Positions 1-5,801 of a stretch of DNA of 6,357 nucleotides are shown in pieces. Both the position numbers and the translations under genes were made by a program. Source of the stretch: Nitrospirota bacterium (GTDB lineage Bacteria; Nitrospirota; UBA9217). Where the stretch lies: positions 1-6,357 of the forward strand of contig DAIDTZ010000164.1 of NCBI GenBank assembly GCA_027456925.1, written 5' to 3'. Numbering within the stretch: position 1 is the stretch's first letter; every line of letters begins with the position of its first letter. A model generated the notes under the pieces. That model did no database searches. It had not been told where the DNA came from and saw only the letters and a program-made list of their open reading frames with translations.

Positions 1-947
1 GTCATGATGTCGCCGGTAACAGGACCAGGCTTGACGTGGCGCCGCAACAGGTCGATAAGGCGTTCCCGGGTCTGGAGGTAGGTCATGTCCTTGACCACGG
101 CCGATGCCGCCGTTGCGTGCCCGCCTCCGCCCAGTTCCTCAAGAACAATGCCGACGTTCACCTGGGGGATCCTGCAACGGCCGATGACATGGGTCTTGTC
201 CCCCATCTGGACGACCAGGAACAGCACATCGAGGCTCTCCATGTCCCTGATCTTGTGCGCAAGATTGGCAAGGTCCGGAATAAACTGCGGGACCGACAAG
301 ACCGAGATGACAACGCGTACGCCGTTAATATCGTAGCTTTTTGCGGATTCGATGAGATTGTTCAGGATGGATATCTGTTCAGCGGTAAGCTCCCGGGAGA
401 TGAAGTCCGCGACAATATTCAGCTGGGCGCCCTTTGAAAGGAGAAACGCCACGGCCTGCACGTCGCGCTCCGTCGTGGACACGAAGGTGAGCGAGCCGGT
501 TTCCTCGTAGATCCCGAGCGCGAAAATCGTCGCATCAAGGGCGCTGACCGGAAGCCCCTTTTGCCTCAAGAGCTCGACCATGATCGTTGTCGTGGCCCCT
601 ACCTGCTCGATGATTTCCTTCTCTCCCTTGATATCCCCGTCCGCCTGCGGATGATGGTCGTAGATATGGACTGAAACGCCGGGCCGCTGCAATGCACGGG
701 CGAGTTTGCCGAGCCGGCCCGGAGTGCGGTTATCGACAATAATAAGCCGGGTAATGCTTTCCACGTCCACATTCTTCAAACGCTCGATTTCCAGGGCGTA
801 AAACGCGGACTCAAGAAAAAAATCCCTCATGCTCTTTTCCTGGGAACCGGGGAAAACCAGTTTCGCTTCAGGATAGAGTTTCTTCGCCGCAACCATGGAA
901 GCCAGGGCGTCGAAGTCCGCGTTCGTATGACTGGTGATGACTTCCAT
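1..947 (-). CDS. DHH/DHHA1 phosphoesterase-domain protein, N-terminal part of a probable DHH-CBS-tRNA nucleotidyltransferase (3' end outside window)
   Basis: The frame is open from an ATG at 947 to the left edge, giving 315 residues without a stop. The start is supported by an AGGT ribosome site at 954-957, six bases upstream. Visible DHH motifs are SHTNADFD (residues 6-13), IIVDN (69-73), the signature DHH with its flanking YDHHP (96-100), and GIYEETGSLTF (145-155), where an aspartate is more usual just before TG. DHHA1 follows with the GGGGH motif at 273-277 (ELGGGGHATAAS). These residues normally bind divalent metal and phosphate in DHH phosphoesterases. The last residues, VTGDIM (310-315), look like the start of a CBS domain. 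In known long proteins of this architecture the order is DHH, DHHA1, two CBS domains, then a class II CCA/A-adding nucleotidyltransferase, so I infer a tRNA 3'-end maturation or A-adding enzyme truncated here by the window edge. A shorter DHH-CBS protein (nanoRNase or pyrophosphatase type) is the alternative. The gene follows xerD by 62 bases and could be cotranscribed with it. Confidence 0.88.
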   Translation of the reverse strand, partial: MEVITSHTNADFDALASMVAAKKLYPEAKLVFPGSQEKSMRDFFLESAFYALEIERLKNVDVESITRLIIVDNRTPGRLGKLARALQRPGVSVHIYDHHPQADGDIKGEKEIIEQVGATTTIMVELLRQKGLPVSALDATIFALGIYEETGSLTFVSTTERDVQAVAFLLSKGAQLNIVADFISRELTAEQISILNNLIESAKSYDINGVRVVISVLSVPQFIPDLANLAHKIRDMESLDVLFLVVQMGDKTHVIGRCRIPQVNVGIVLEELGGGGHATAASAVVKDMTYLQTRERLIDLLRRHVKPGPVTGDIM

Positions 948-960
948 AAACGTACCTGCA

Positions 961-1010
961 GAGGCATGGCGCATGGAGCAAAGGGCTCCCTGCTCCCTGC
1001 CCTCTGCCCT
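961..1010 (-). repeat. degenerate heptanucleotide tandem array in the xerD-DHH gene spacer
   Basis: Read on the minus strand from 1010, the spacer divides into consecutive seven-base units: AGGGCAG, AGGGCAG, GGAGCAG, GGAGCCC, TTTGCTC, CATGCGC, CATGCCT. The first two are identical, the third and fourth are close variants, and the sixth and seventh share CATGC. The first base of the array is the last base of the xerD TAA stop. The array ends shortly before the ribosome site of the DHH gene. Short heptanucleotide tandem repeats in intergenic DNA are known from cyanobacteria (STRR elements); calling this the same kind of element is by analogy only. Array function is unknown. Confidence 0.55.
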
Positions 1011-1891
1011 TACCCCCTCGGGTGGTACTTCTCGTGTATTTTTTTCAACCGTTCCCGGGACACGTGGGTATAGATCTGCGTGGTGGAGATATCCGCATGG
1101 CCGAGCATGGCCTGTACTGCGCGGAGGTCCGCGCCGTTGTCGAGAAGATGCGTGGCGAAAGAGTGCCGCAGCGTGTGCGGCGAAACATTCCGTCCGATAC
1201 CTGCCTTCCGGGCATAATATTTGATCCGTTCCCAAAACATCTGGCGGGTGATCCCGCGGCGCTGTGAACTGATAAACAGATGGTCCGAATCCCGGCCCTT
1301 GAGCAATGACCGCCGCGCCTGCTCCCGATATTCCTGCACGATGGCGCTGGCGGTCTCTCCCAAGGGCACTACGCGCTCTTTCGATCCCTTGCCGACCACG
1401 ATAAGATAGCCACGCTCAAAATTAATATCATTCAGTTTGAGACCGACCAGCTCGCTGCCCCGGAGCCCCGTGGCATAGAGCAGTTCCAGCATTGCTTTAT
1501 CGCGAATTCCGATCGGCGTCGAAGACTCGGGCTGGTTCAGCAGCGCCTCAACGTCGATGCTGGAAAGCGTTTTGGGAAGACGTTTCCAGCCGCGCGGCGT
1601 TTCCAGATTTGTGGTCGGGTCCCTCTGCGCCAATCCGTCAATGAGCAGATACTTATGAAAGCCCCGAACTGCGGAGAGACACCGCGCAATGGACGGCGCT
1701 GCAATCCCTGATGACGATAAGTTCGCAAGGAACGAGGAGACGTCCGAGGGGGTAACGTCATCAGAATTTTTTACCTTCAGGAAAATGAAATACTTGCGCA
1801 GGTCCCGTTCATAGGAGACAAGAGTATTGCGGGCAAGCCCTTTTTCCACGGCCAAAAAATTGAGATATCTTGCGAGAAGATCGTCATCCAT
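1010..1891 (-). CDS. xerD: Site-specific tyrosine recombinase XerD
   Basis: This 293-residue tyrosine recombinase has the length and layout of XerC/XerD. An N-terminal SAM-like core-binding domain spans about residues 3-85 and the catalytic domain about 105-285. All six active-site positions are present: R144 (ATGLRGSEL), K168 (GKGSKER), H239 and R242 (PHTLRHSFATHLL), H265 (LGHADIS) and the nucleophile Y274 (TQIYTHV). The C-terminus HPRG resembles the end of E. coli XerD, and the motifs RDKAMLELLYATGLR and LVGL match XerD better than XerC. The known role is cutting and rejoining dif sites with a Xer partner to resolve chromosome dimers at division, under FtsK control. The partner and a dif site are not visible here. 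The ATG at 1891 has no clear Shine-Dalgarno sequence. Its own promoter lies just upstream, so it is probably transcribed at least partly independently of the TPR gene. A lineage with only one Xer protein would make it XerA/XerH-like, which cannot be settled from this window. Confidence 0.93.
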   Translation of the reverse strand: MDDDLLARYLNFLAVEKGLARNTLVSYERDLRKYFIFLKVKNSDDVTPSDVSSFLANLSSSGIAAPSIARCLSAVRGFHKYLLIDGLAQRDPTTNLETPRGWKRLPKTLSSIDVEALLNQPESSTPIGIRDKAMLELLYATGLRGSELVGLKLNDINFERGYLIVVGKGSKERVVPLGETASAIVQEYREQARRSLLKGRDSDHLFISSQRRGITRQMFWERIKYYARKAGIGRNVSPHTLRHSFATHLLDNGADLRAVQAMLGHADISTTQIYTHVSRERLKKIHEKYHPRG

Positions 1892-1924
1892 AGGCCAATT
1901 GCGAGCGAATGCCTCGCTTCTTTG

Positions 1925-1953
1925 ATTCTATGTTAGAACAGTGAAAATTGCAA
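1925..1953 (-). promoter_or_regulatory. Predicted sigma70-type promoter for xerD
   Basis: On the minus strand a -35 TTGCAA (1948-1953, four of six consensus bases) and a -10 TAGAAT (1925-1930, five of six) are separated by exactly 17 bases. Transcription would start near 1918, about 27 bases before the xerD ATG. The predicted leader contains a five-base-pair hairpin, GCGAG/CTCGC (1901-1905 with 1913-1917, seven-base loop). No Shine-Dalgarno sequence lies between hairpin and start. Position, orientation and spacing support the call; there is no expression evidence. Confidence 0.55.
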
Positions 1954-1991
1954 GGAAATCGCAAGAAAGGCAAGACGAATAGCGACGAGGG

Positions 1992-2020
1992 ATGTGGCTC
2001 CCGAATAATGGGCGGCACAT
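1992..2020. other. Imperfect hairpin in the TPR-xerD intergenic region
   Basis: The arms 1992-2002 and 2010-2020 pair at nine of eleven positions around a seven-base loop (2003-2009). ATGTG pairs with CACAT, then come a G/G mismatch, a C-G pair, a T/C mismatch and three C-G pairs next to the loop. The two mismatches are symmetric, so the stem is not broken by bulges. No T-run follows on either strand, so it does not look like an intrinsic terminator. It could be part of a small RNA, a leader or a palindromic repeat element. Confidence 0.4.
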
Positions 2021-2070
2021 TAGCGGACTTTTATGCTCAAGAAAAATATTTTGAACGACGCTCCTTAGAG

Positions 2071-2086
2071 CCTGCCGTCGGGCAGG
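2071..2086 (-). terminator. GC-rich hairpin after the TPR gene, weak terminator candidate
   Basis: A perfect six-base-pair stem CCTGCC/GGCAGG encloses a four-base loop (2077-2080), starting about 45 bases after the TPR stop codon. An outer CGACG/CGTCG pairing (about 2095-2099 with 2056-2060) could extend it on the minus strand across internal loops. The T-rich stretch (AATATTTTTCTT, about 2040-2051) comes some 20 bases after the inner stem, too far for a canonical intrinsic terminator of the inner hairpin but close to the outer one. Position between a gene end and a new promoter favours termination; the structure itself is only moderate support. Confidence 0.3.
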
Positions 2087-2130
2087 ACGAACCCGTCGAA
2101 TGAGGGAGGAAATCGAAGACCCTGCGAGCA

Positions 2131-2922
2131 TCAACGATGCAAAACTTGCTTAAGATGCTCCAGGTATGCATAGCCCCTCTGCCGGGCAGCAGGATCGGTT
2201 TCCATGGCAACGTACTTGGACGCATATTCATAGGCCTTGTCAGGCCGTTTTGCTTGTTCAAGAGCCAGAGCAGCGTTCCAATAACGCGCCGGGACATCGG
2301 GTTCGCGGTCCGCTGCCTTCAGAAAATACTTAACAGCCTGATTATAGTTCTTTTTCATCAGGTAGACCTGACCCATGGTATTCAATGCCTGCGGCATGGT
2401 CGGGTCGCCAACAAGGGCCGTTTGCGCTGCGGCGGCTGCCTCGTCTAATCGTCCTACTTGGAGATAAACGATGGACAAGTTATTCAAAAGGCTGGGATCG
2501 TTCGGCGCATAGCGCAAGCCAGTTTGCCAGGCGACGATGGCATCGTCAAATTTCCCCATCCTGAAATCGACCACTCCGATCTCCCGGTACAGATCGCGGA
2601 GCGGAACGCTTCCGTCGTCCGGCAGCGCCATGACGGTCTTAAACTCTTTGGCTGCCTCATTATATAACCCGGCGGAAGAAAGCGCCTGGCCGTAATTTTC
2701 ATGCGCCCTCCGCTTGTGCGGCGCCATCTTCACCACCTCTGCCCACAGCGTGACATGGGTGTGGTAAATGCTGTTTCTCGCATACGTTGCCGCTGCGAGA
2801 GCTCCGATGAGAAGAAGAGACAATGCCAGGGAAAGAGGAACAAAAGATCCATAATTCGGGACGGCCGTCACGCTCGTTTTCCCGGCGTTAACCGTCTTGT
2901 TTTGTTTGATTGATTTTTTCAT
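2131..2922 (-). CDS. Membrane-anchored tetratricopeptide-repeat (TPR) protein
   Basis: The protein has 263 residues from the chosen ATG. It begins with a basic segment (MKKSIKQNK), then one hydrophobic helix at about residues 27-47, which suggests an inner-membrane anchor with the rest in the periplasm. Five TPR units follow at about 71-104, 109-142, 143-176, 177-210 and 211-244, each with the usual small and aromatic pattern (for example GKFDDAIVAW, GRLDEAAAAAQ, NYNQAVKYFLKA). TPRs are protein-binding scaffolds; no catalytic domain is visible and no specific partner can be named. The frame extends upstream to a TTG at 2961, but that codon is the -35 box of a likely promoter and lacks a ribosome site, so the ATG at 2922 is preferred. 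No Shine-Dalgarno precedes this ATG either. The segment joining anchor to TPRs (R49-N50, L59-W60, P68) resembles the end of the last membrane helix of large polytopic TPR proteins, so this may be a shortened relative. It lies between the SpoIID/LytB gene and xerD, with its own predicted promoter. Confidence 0.85.
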   Translation of the reverse strand: MKKSIKQNKTVNAGKTSVTAVPNYGSFVPLSLALSLLLIGALAAATYARNSIYHTHVTLWAEVVKMAPHKRRAHENYGQALSSAGLYNEAAKEFKTVMALPDDGSVPLRDLYREIGVVDFRMGKFDDAIVAWQTGLRYAPNDPSLLNNLSIVYLQVGRLDEAAAAAQTALVGDPTMPQALNTMGQVYLMKKNYNQAVKYFLKAADREPDVPARYWNAALALEQAKRPDKAYEYASKYVAMETDPAARQRGYAYLEHLKQVLHR

Positions 2923-2931
2923 ACGTTCTGT

Positions 2932-2961
2932 ATTGTATAGTCGATCCTGTTTCTCTGTCAA
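2932..2961 (-). promoter_or_regulatory. Predicted sigma70-type promoter for the TPR gene
   Basis: On the minus strand a perfect -35 TTGACA (2956-2961) is followed after 18 bases by TACAAT (2932-2937, five of six consensus bases). An overlapping alternative -10, TATACA (2934-2939), has 16-base spacing. Either would place the start of transcription near 2925-2927, only about 3-5 bases before the ATG at 2922, so the message would be nearly leaderless. This agrees with the absence of a ribosome site there. Confidence 0.6.
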
Positions 2962-2995
2962 GAAAAATGATAGGGCGGTCTTCTCGATAGATGCT

Positions 2996-4099
2996 TTATT
3001 TTATTCTTGCCAGGCTGGTTCCGGGATAGTAGTGGGAAAGTATGGCTTGATAAGAAAAACCCCGAAGCGCCATCTCCTGGGCGCCCCATTGACACAACCC
3101 CACACCGTGCCCGCGCCCCCGTCCCGAGAAGACGGCTTCTCCCCCGGAAAGTTCAAGTTCGAAAAATACGCTCGGTATCTCGGTATTGCCAAGAGCGGCC
3201 CTCAGGTTTTCAGCGGGGACCGTTATTTCCCCCCCCGAGTGCCTCAGGATGATGTCCTTGACATGGCCCGACGGAGTGATGTTCCCCAGGCCGATTTCGA
3301 GAACATCATGCAGGCGGTATCCCAGTTTCCGGAGTGCGCTGATCAGGACTGGAAGCGGCACCCGTTTTTCCCAGACTCCATACTTGGAAATTTTCTGGCA
3401 ATCGCAATCCACTCCCTTGAGGTACGGTTCGTCAATGCCCCAGAGCTCGGCCGCATTTTCAGTATGCCCTCCGCAGCTCGAATGATAAAACGCCGGGATC
3501 ACCTCGCCATGATACACAATGACAACCCCTCTCGTTTCCCGTACAGCGCGCACGGTCTTCGGGTGTTCGCCCCTGCTCCCGGCATAGACCTGGCTGTCTA
3601 CGGTGGCAAGGATATGATACGGCCTGTTTCCGGCTGTCCTTTTCTGGTACAAAGCATAGGTCCGCGATGCTACTGCCTGGGCTTTCAGCGCTTCAAATTT
3701 CCATTCAGGGGGTATTTCAGCGCCGATTACTCCCTGCAGATAATCCTCGATATCGAGATCATTGATGACCAGCAGCCGCCCATTGCTCTTTTTTCTGATT
3801 TCCACCCAGCCGCGATACCCTTTGCCGTTCACCCGAATGAATCCAACAGCGGACTTGAAGCGAACCGGTTGGCTGCCGACCGAGGCGGCGCTGAAGATCA
3901 GCTGTTTTTCTTTGCAACCAACGGATTGACCTGCCTTGATAAAACCGGAGGAGGACCTGAGCGTCACGGTTTTCTGATTATCAAATATGGCCACCCGGAT
4001 GTTTTCAGATCCCCGGGCAATAGCAGGCAGGAAGAGCAGCCCGATGAGAAGGAAAAAGTTTTTTGCAGGCATACCCGTAAGTTGCTTCCTGAGCGGCAT
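2996..4099 (-). CDS. SpoIID/LytB-family peptidoglycan lytic transglycosylase or amidase-enhancer protein, secreted
   Basis: The protein has 367 residues from the ATG at 4099, which overlaps the queH stop codon (TGATG). An in-frame ATG at 4072 is the alternative (358 residues) and has an AGGA about 14 bases upstream. Either start gives a signal peptide: a basic start, hydrophobic core FFLLIGLLFLPAIA (about 15-28) and probable cleavage near ARG-SEN. Numbered from 4099, the SpoIID domain carries EDYLQGVIGAEIPPEW (118-133) with the probable catalytic glutamate E128, then EALKAQAVASRTYAL (136-150). The HSSCGGHT motif (206-213) and the C232/C234 pair look like a metal-binding set, and the C-terminal signature is GRGRGHGVGLCQWGAQ (326-341). 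In Bacillus and Clostridioides SpoIID cleaves glycan strands stripped of stem peptides during engulfment, while LytB stimulates an amidase. Many non-sporulating Gram-negatives carry the family, where a periplasmic role in wall remodelling is likely but not established. A run of eight G (minus strand, 3229-3236) lies in codons 288-291. The gene is probably translationally coupled to queH. Confidence 0.9.
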   Translation of the reverse strand: MPLRKQLTGMPAKNFFLLIGLLFLPAIARGSENIRVAIFDNQKTVTLRSSSGFIKAGQSVGCKEKQLIFSAASVGSQPVRFKSAVGFIRVNGKGYRGWVEIRKKSNGRLLVINDLDIEDYLQGVIGAEIPPEWKFEALKAQAVASRTYALYQKRTAGNRPYHILATVDSQVYAGSRGEHPKTVRAVRETRGVVIVYHGEVIPAFYHSSCGGHTENAAELWGIDEPYLKGVDCDCQKISKYGVWEKRVPLPVLISALRKLGYRLHDVLEIGLGNITPSGHVKDIILRHSGGEITVPAENLRAALGNTEIPSVFFELELSGGEAVFSGRGRGHGVGLCQWGAQEMALRGFSYQAILSHYYPGTSLARIK

Positions 4100-4641
4100 C
4101 AGACCGGGTCCGTTGTTTTGCGATACCGGTCCCGCTCGCTGTAGATGCAGCCGCAGTACTGCTGCCGGTACAGTCCCATGGCTTTGGATTCCACGATTCC
4201 CTCGCGCCAACCACGGCGGAAATCCTCGTAATAGAACTCGATCCCGTGCATTTCGGCCGTTTCCCGTCCAACGCCGACGATCGCATCGTGCTTTTGGAAT
4301 TTACTGTACAAAAGAGACGTGGTAAAAGAGCGAAAACCCCGTTCCTTTGCCGCCGCTGCCGCGGCATCGAGCCTCATCCGGTAACAGTGCTCGCACCGCG
4401 CAGCTCCCTTACCCGCAACCTGAAGGAGATATTGATCGAGATCGTATCCGTCGCGGTACACGATCTCAAGTCCGACGCGGCCGGCAAACTCCTTGACCGT
4501 ATCAAGTCTTTTCCGGTACTCCTGGTAGGGGTGGATGTTGGGATTATAAAAATACCCCGTTGGTTCGAATCCTTCTTCCTTGAGCCGGTAGTAAGGATAG
4601 AGAGCACAGGGGGCGCAGCAAATATGAAAAAAAATCTCCAC
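4099..4641 (-). CDS. queH: Epoxyqueuosine reductase QueH
   Basis: This 180-residue protein is full length for the QueH (DUF208) family. It shows the family cysteine motifs: FHICCAPCA near the N-terminus (C8, C9, C12), ARCEHCYRMRL in the middle (C83, C86) and QQYCGCIYSE near the C-terminus (C163, C165). QueH is known as the iron-sulfur, cobalamin-independent enzyme that replaces QueG in the last step of queuosine synthesis, reducing epoxyqueuosine at position 34 of tRNAs with GUN anticodons (Asp, Asn, His, Tyr). It acts in the cytoplasm. The start is GTG at 4641, fixed by a GAGGAG ribosome site seven bases upstream. The stop overlaps the ATG of the SpoIID/LytB gene by one base. No other queuosine gene (queA, tgt, queC-F) is in the window. 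The gene lies 67 bases after ruvB, with no terminator in between, so cotranscription with ruvAB is likely. Confidence 0.95.
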   Translation of the reverse strand: MEIFFHICCAPCALYPYYRLKEEGFEPTGYFYNPNIHPYQEYRKRLDTVKEFAGRVGLEIVYRDGYDLDQYLLQVAGKGAARCEHCYRMRLDAAAAAAKERGFRSFTTSLLYSKFQKHDAIVGVGRETAEMHGIEFYYEDFRRGWREGIVESKAMGLYRQQYCGCIYSERDRYRKTTDPV

Positions 4642-4648
4642 AGCGTTA

Positions 4649-4654
4649 CTCCTC
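4649..4654 (-). promoter_or_regulatory. Ribosome binding site of queH
   Basis: GAGGAG on the minus strand sits seven bases before the GTG at 4641. It is the strongest Shine-Dalgarno in the window and decides the non-ATG start of queH. Confidence 0.8.
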
Positions 4655-4708
4655 GAAGCGAATTACCGTTTTATCGCTGAATCTCTGAAAAATGCAGACC
4701 AATCGTTT

Positions 4709-5728
4709 TTAGAGGAGCCTTTCCTGCACCGACAAGGGCCTTTTCCTGCCGAAATATTCATAGCACAGGCGAGTGGCCTGCCTGCCTCGCGGAGTCCTGT
4801 CAAGAAAACCTTCCTGGATCAGGAACGGTTCATACACATCCTCAAGCGTGTCCTTTTCCTCGTTGAGCGCGGCTGCAAGGGTATCGAGCCCCACGGGACC
4901 GCCTTCAAATTTGTCAATGATCGTAAGCAGCAGCCTCCGATCCATATGATCGAACCCCTTCTCGTCCACCTCAAGCCGCTTCATGGCGTTCACGACCAGG
5001 TCCTGGGTGATCGTGCCGTCGCCCTGCACCTGGGCAAAATCGCGCACCCTGCGGAGGAGCCGGTTTGCGATGCGGGGCGTCCCCCGGGAGCGTCGCGCGA
5101 TTTCTACGGCCGCCGCTGCGGCTATCGTCGTTTGAAGCAGTCCAGCCGAACGTTGGACGATTTTTCTGAGCTCATCGGGATCATAAAAGACGAGCCGGTC
5201 AATCACGCCGAAACGGTCCCGGAGCGGAGACGTCAGAAGGCCGGTCCGCGTCGTGGCGCCTACCAGGGTAAAACGCGGCAAATCAAGTTTGATCGACCGC
5301 GCACCAGGCCCCTGACCGATGATGATGTCGAGCTGGAAATCCTCCATGGCCGGATAAAGGATCTCCTCCACAACGCGGTTCAACCGGTGGATCTCGTCGA
5401 TGAACAGCACGTCGTTTTCCTGGAGACTCGTGAGAATCGCGGCAAGGTCGCCGGCGCGCTCCAGCACGGGGCCGGAGGTCGTTTTAATGCATACGCCCAG
5501 CTCATGGGCGATGATGTTCGCCAGCGTGGTTTTACCCAGCCCCGGAGGACCGCAAAAGAGGACATGGTCGAGGGCCTCCCGCCTCCTTTTTGCCGCCTCG
5601 ATAAAAACCCGGAGATTGTCCTTGATGCGGTCCTGGCCGACGAAATCGTCGAACCCGAGGGGCCGCAGACTTCTGTCAAGTTGCACATCATCGTCATTCT
5701 GTTCCGGCTCTATGACTCTCTCAGACAC
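4709..5728 (-). CDS. ruvB: Holliday junction branch migration DNA helicase RuvB
   Basis: The 339-residue product matches the usual RuvB length. It is a AAA+ ATPase with Walker A GPPGLGKTT (60-68), Walker B LFIDEIH (108-114), sensor 1 GATTR (157-161), arginine finger R170 in SPLRDRFG, and sensor 2 around R219 in GTPRIANRLLRR. The C-terminal winged-helix DNA-binding domain covers about 260-339 (GGPVGLDTLAAAL; TPRGRQAT). Two RuvB hexamers are known to pump DNA through the RuvA-bound Holliday junction, moving it until RuvC cuts. The start is GTG at 5728, supported by GAGGT five bases upstream (5734-5738). It follows ruvA by 72 bases. No key residue is missing, and nothing in codon use suggests transfer. 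Confidence 0.98.
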   Translation of the reverse strand: MSERVIEPEQNDDDVQLDRSLRPLGFDDFVGQDRIKDNLRVFIEAAKRRREALDHVLFCGPPGLGKTTLANIIAHELGVCIKTTSGPVLERAGDLAAILTSLQENDVLFIDEIHRLNRVVEEILYPAMEDFQLDIIIGQGPGARSIKLDLPRFTLVGATTRTGLLTSPLRDRFGVIDRLVFYDPDELRKIVQRSAGLLQTTIAAAAAVEIARRSRGTPRIANRLLRRVRDFAQVQGDGTITQDLVVNAMKRLEVDEKGFDHMDRRLLLTIIDKFEGGPVGLDTLAAALNEEKDTLEDVYEPFLIQEGFLDRTPRGRQATRLCYEYFGRKRPLSVQERLL

Positions 5729-5733
5729 TGATT

Positions 5734-5738
5734 ACCTC
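5734..5738 (-). promoter_or_regulatory. Ribosome binding site of ruvB
   Basis: GAGGT on the minus strand lies five bases before the GTG at 5728. It supports the GTG start, which gives the expected acidic RuvB N-terminus. Confidence 0.7.
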
Positions 5739-5774
5739 GTGGTCTTTCTGGAAAAACCTCGAAAACAAGAATCG

Positions 5775-5801
5775 AACGGCCGCTGCTGAAGCAGGCCTGT
5801 T
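5775..5801 (-). other. Bulged hairpin in the ruvA-ruvB spacer
   Basis: Arms pair as AAC/GTT (5775-5777 with 5799-5801), GGCC/GGCC (5778-5781 with 5794-5797) and TGC/GCA (5784-5786 with 5791-5793) around the loop TGAA (5787-5790). There is a two-base bulge on one side and a one-base bulge on the other. The hairpin begins on the last base of the ruvA stop codon. The downstream sequence on the minus strand has only a loose T-rich stretch (about 5758-5768), so it is at best a partial attenuator or an mRNA-stability element between ruvA and ruvB. Confidence 0.35.

Noticed and set aside
1992..2103. Short plus-strand frames in the same spacer (about 20 codons from 1992 and 31 codons from 2008)
   Set aside because: The first has a GAGGG almost adjacent to its ATG and the second has a protein-like composition, but both are very short, overlap each other and a hairpin, and have no independent support.
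1928..2134. A 68-codon minus-strand frame in the TPR-xerD spacer, whose ATG overlaps the TPR stop as TGATG
   Set aside because: The product is rich in Arg, Ser and Cys without a pattern, runs through both hairpins and ends inside the -10 box of the xerD promoter. It is more likely a chance frame, although homologues would change this view.
2897..4144. A 415-codon open frame on the plus strand opposite the SpoIID/LytB gene
   Set aside because: It has no recognisable domain, lies antisense to a gene with clear family motifs and a signal peptide, and is explained by the codon composition of the real gene.
4100..4210. Upstream extension of the SpoIID/LytB frame to 4210
   Set aside because: It lies wholly inside queH, would bury the signal peptide behind a long non-hydrophobic leader, and lacks a ribosome site. 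The ATG at 4099 or 4072 fits better.
4642..4708. Terminator or promoter between ruvB and queH
   Set aside because: The 67-base spacer has no stable hairpin with a T-run and no -35/-10 pair at acceptable spacing; only the queH ribosome site is supported.
4946..5731. A 261-codon open frame on the plus strand opposite ruvB
   Set aside because: It is antisense to a complete RuvB with all ATPase motifs and shows no protein-like features of its own.
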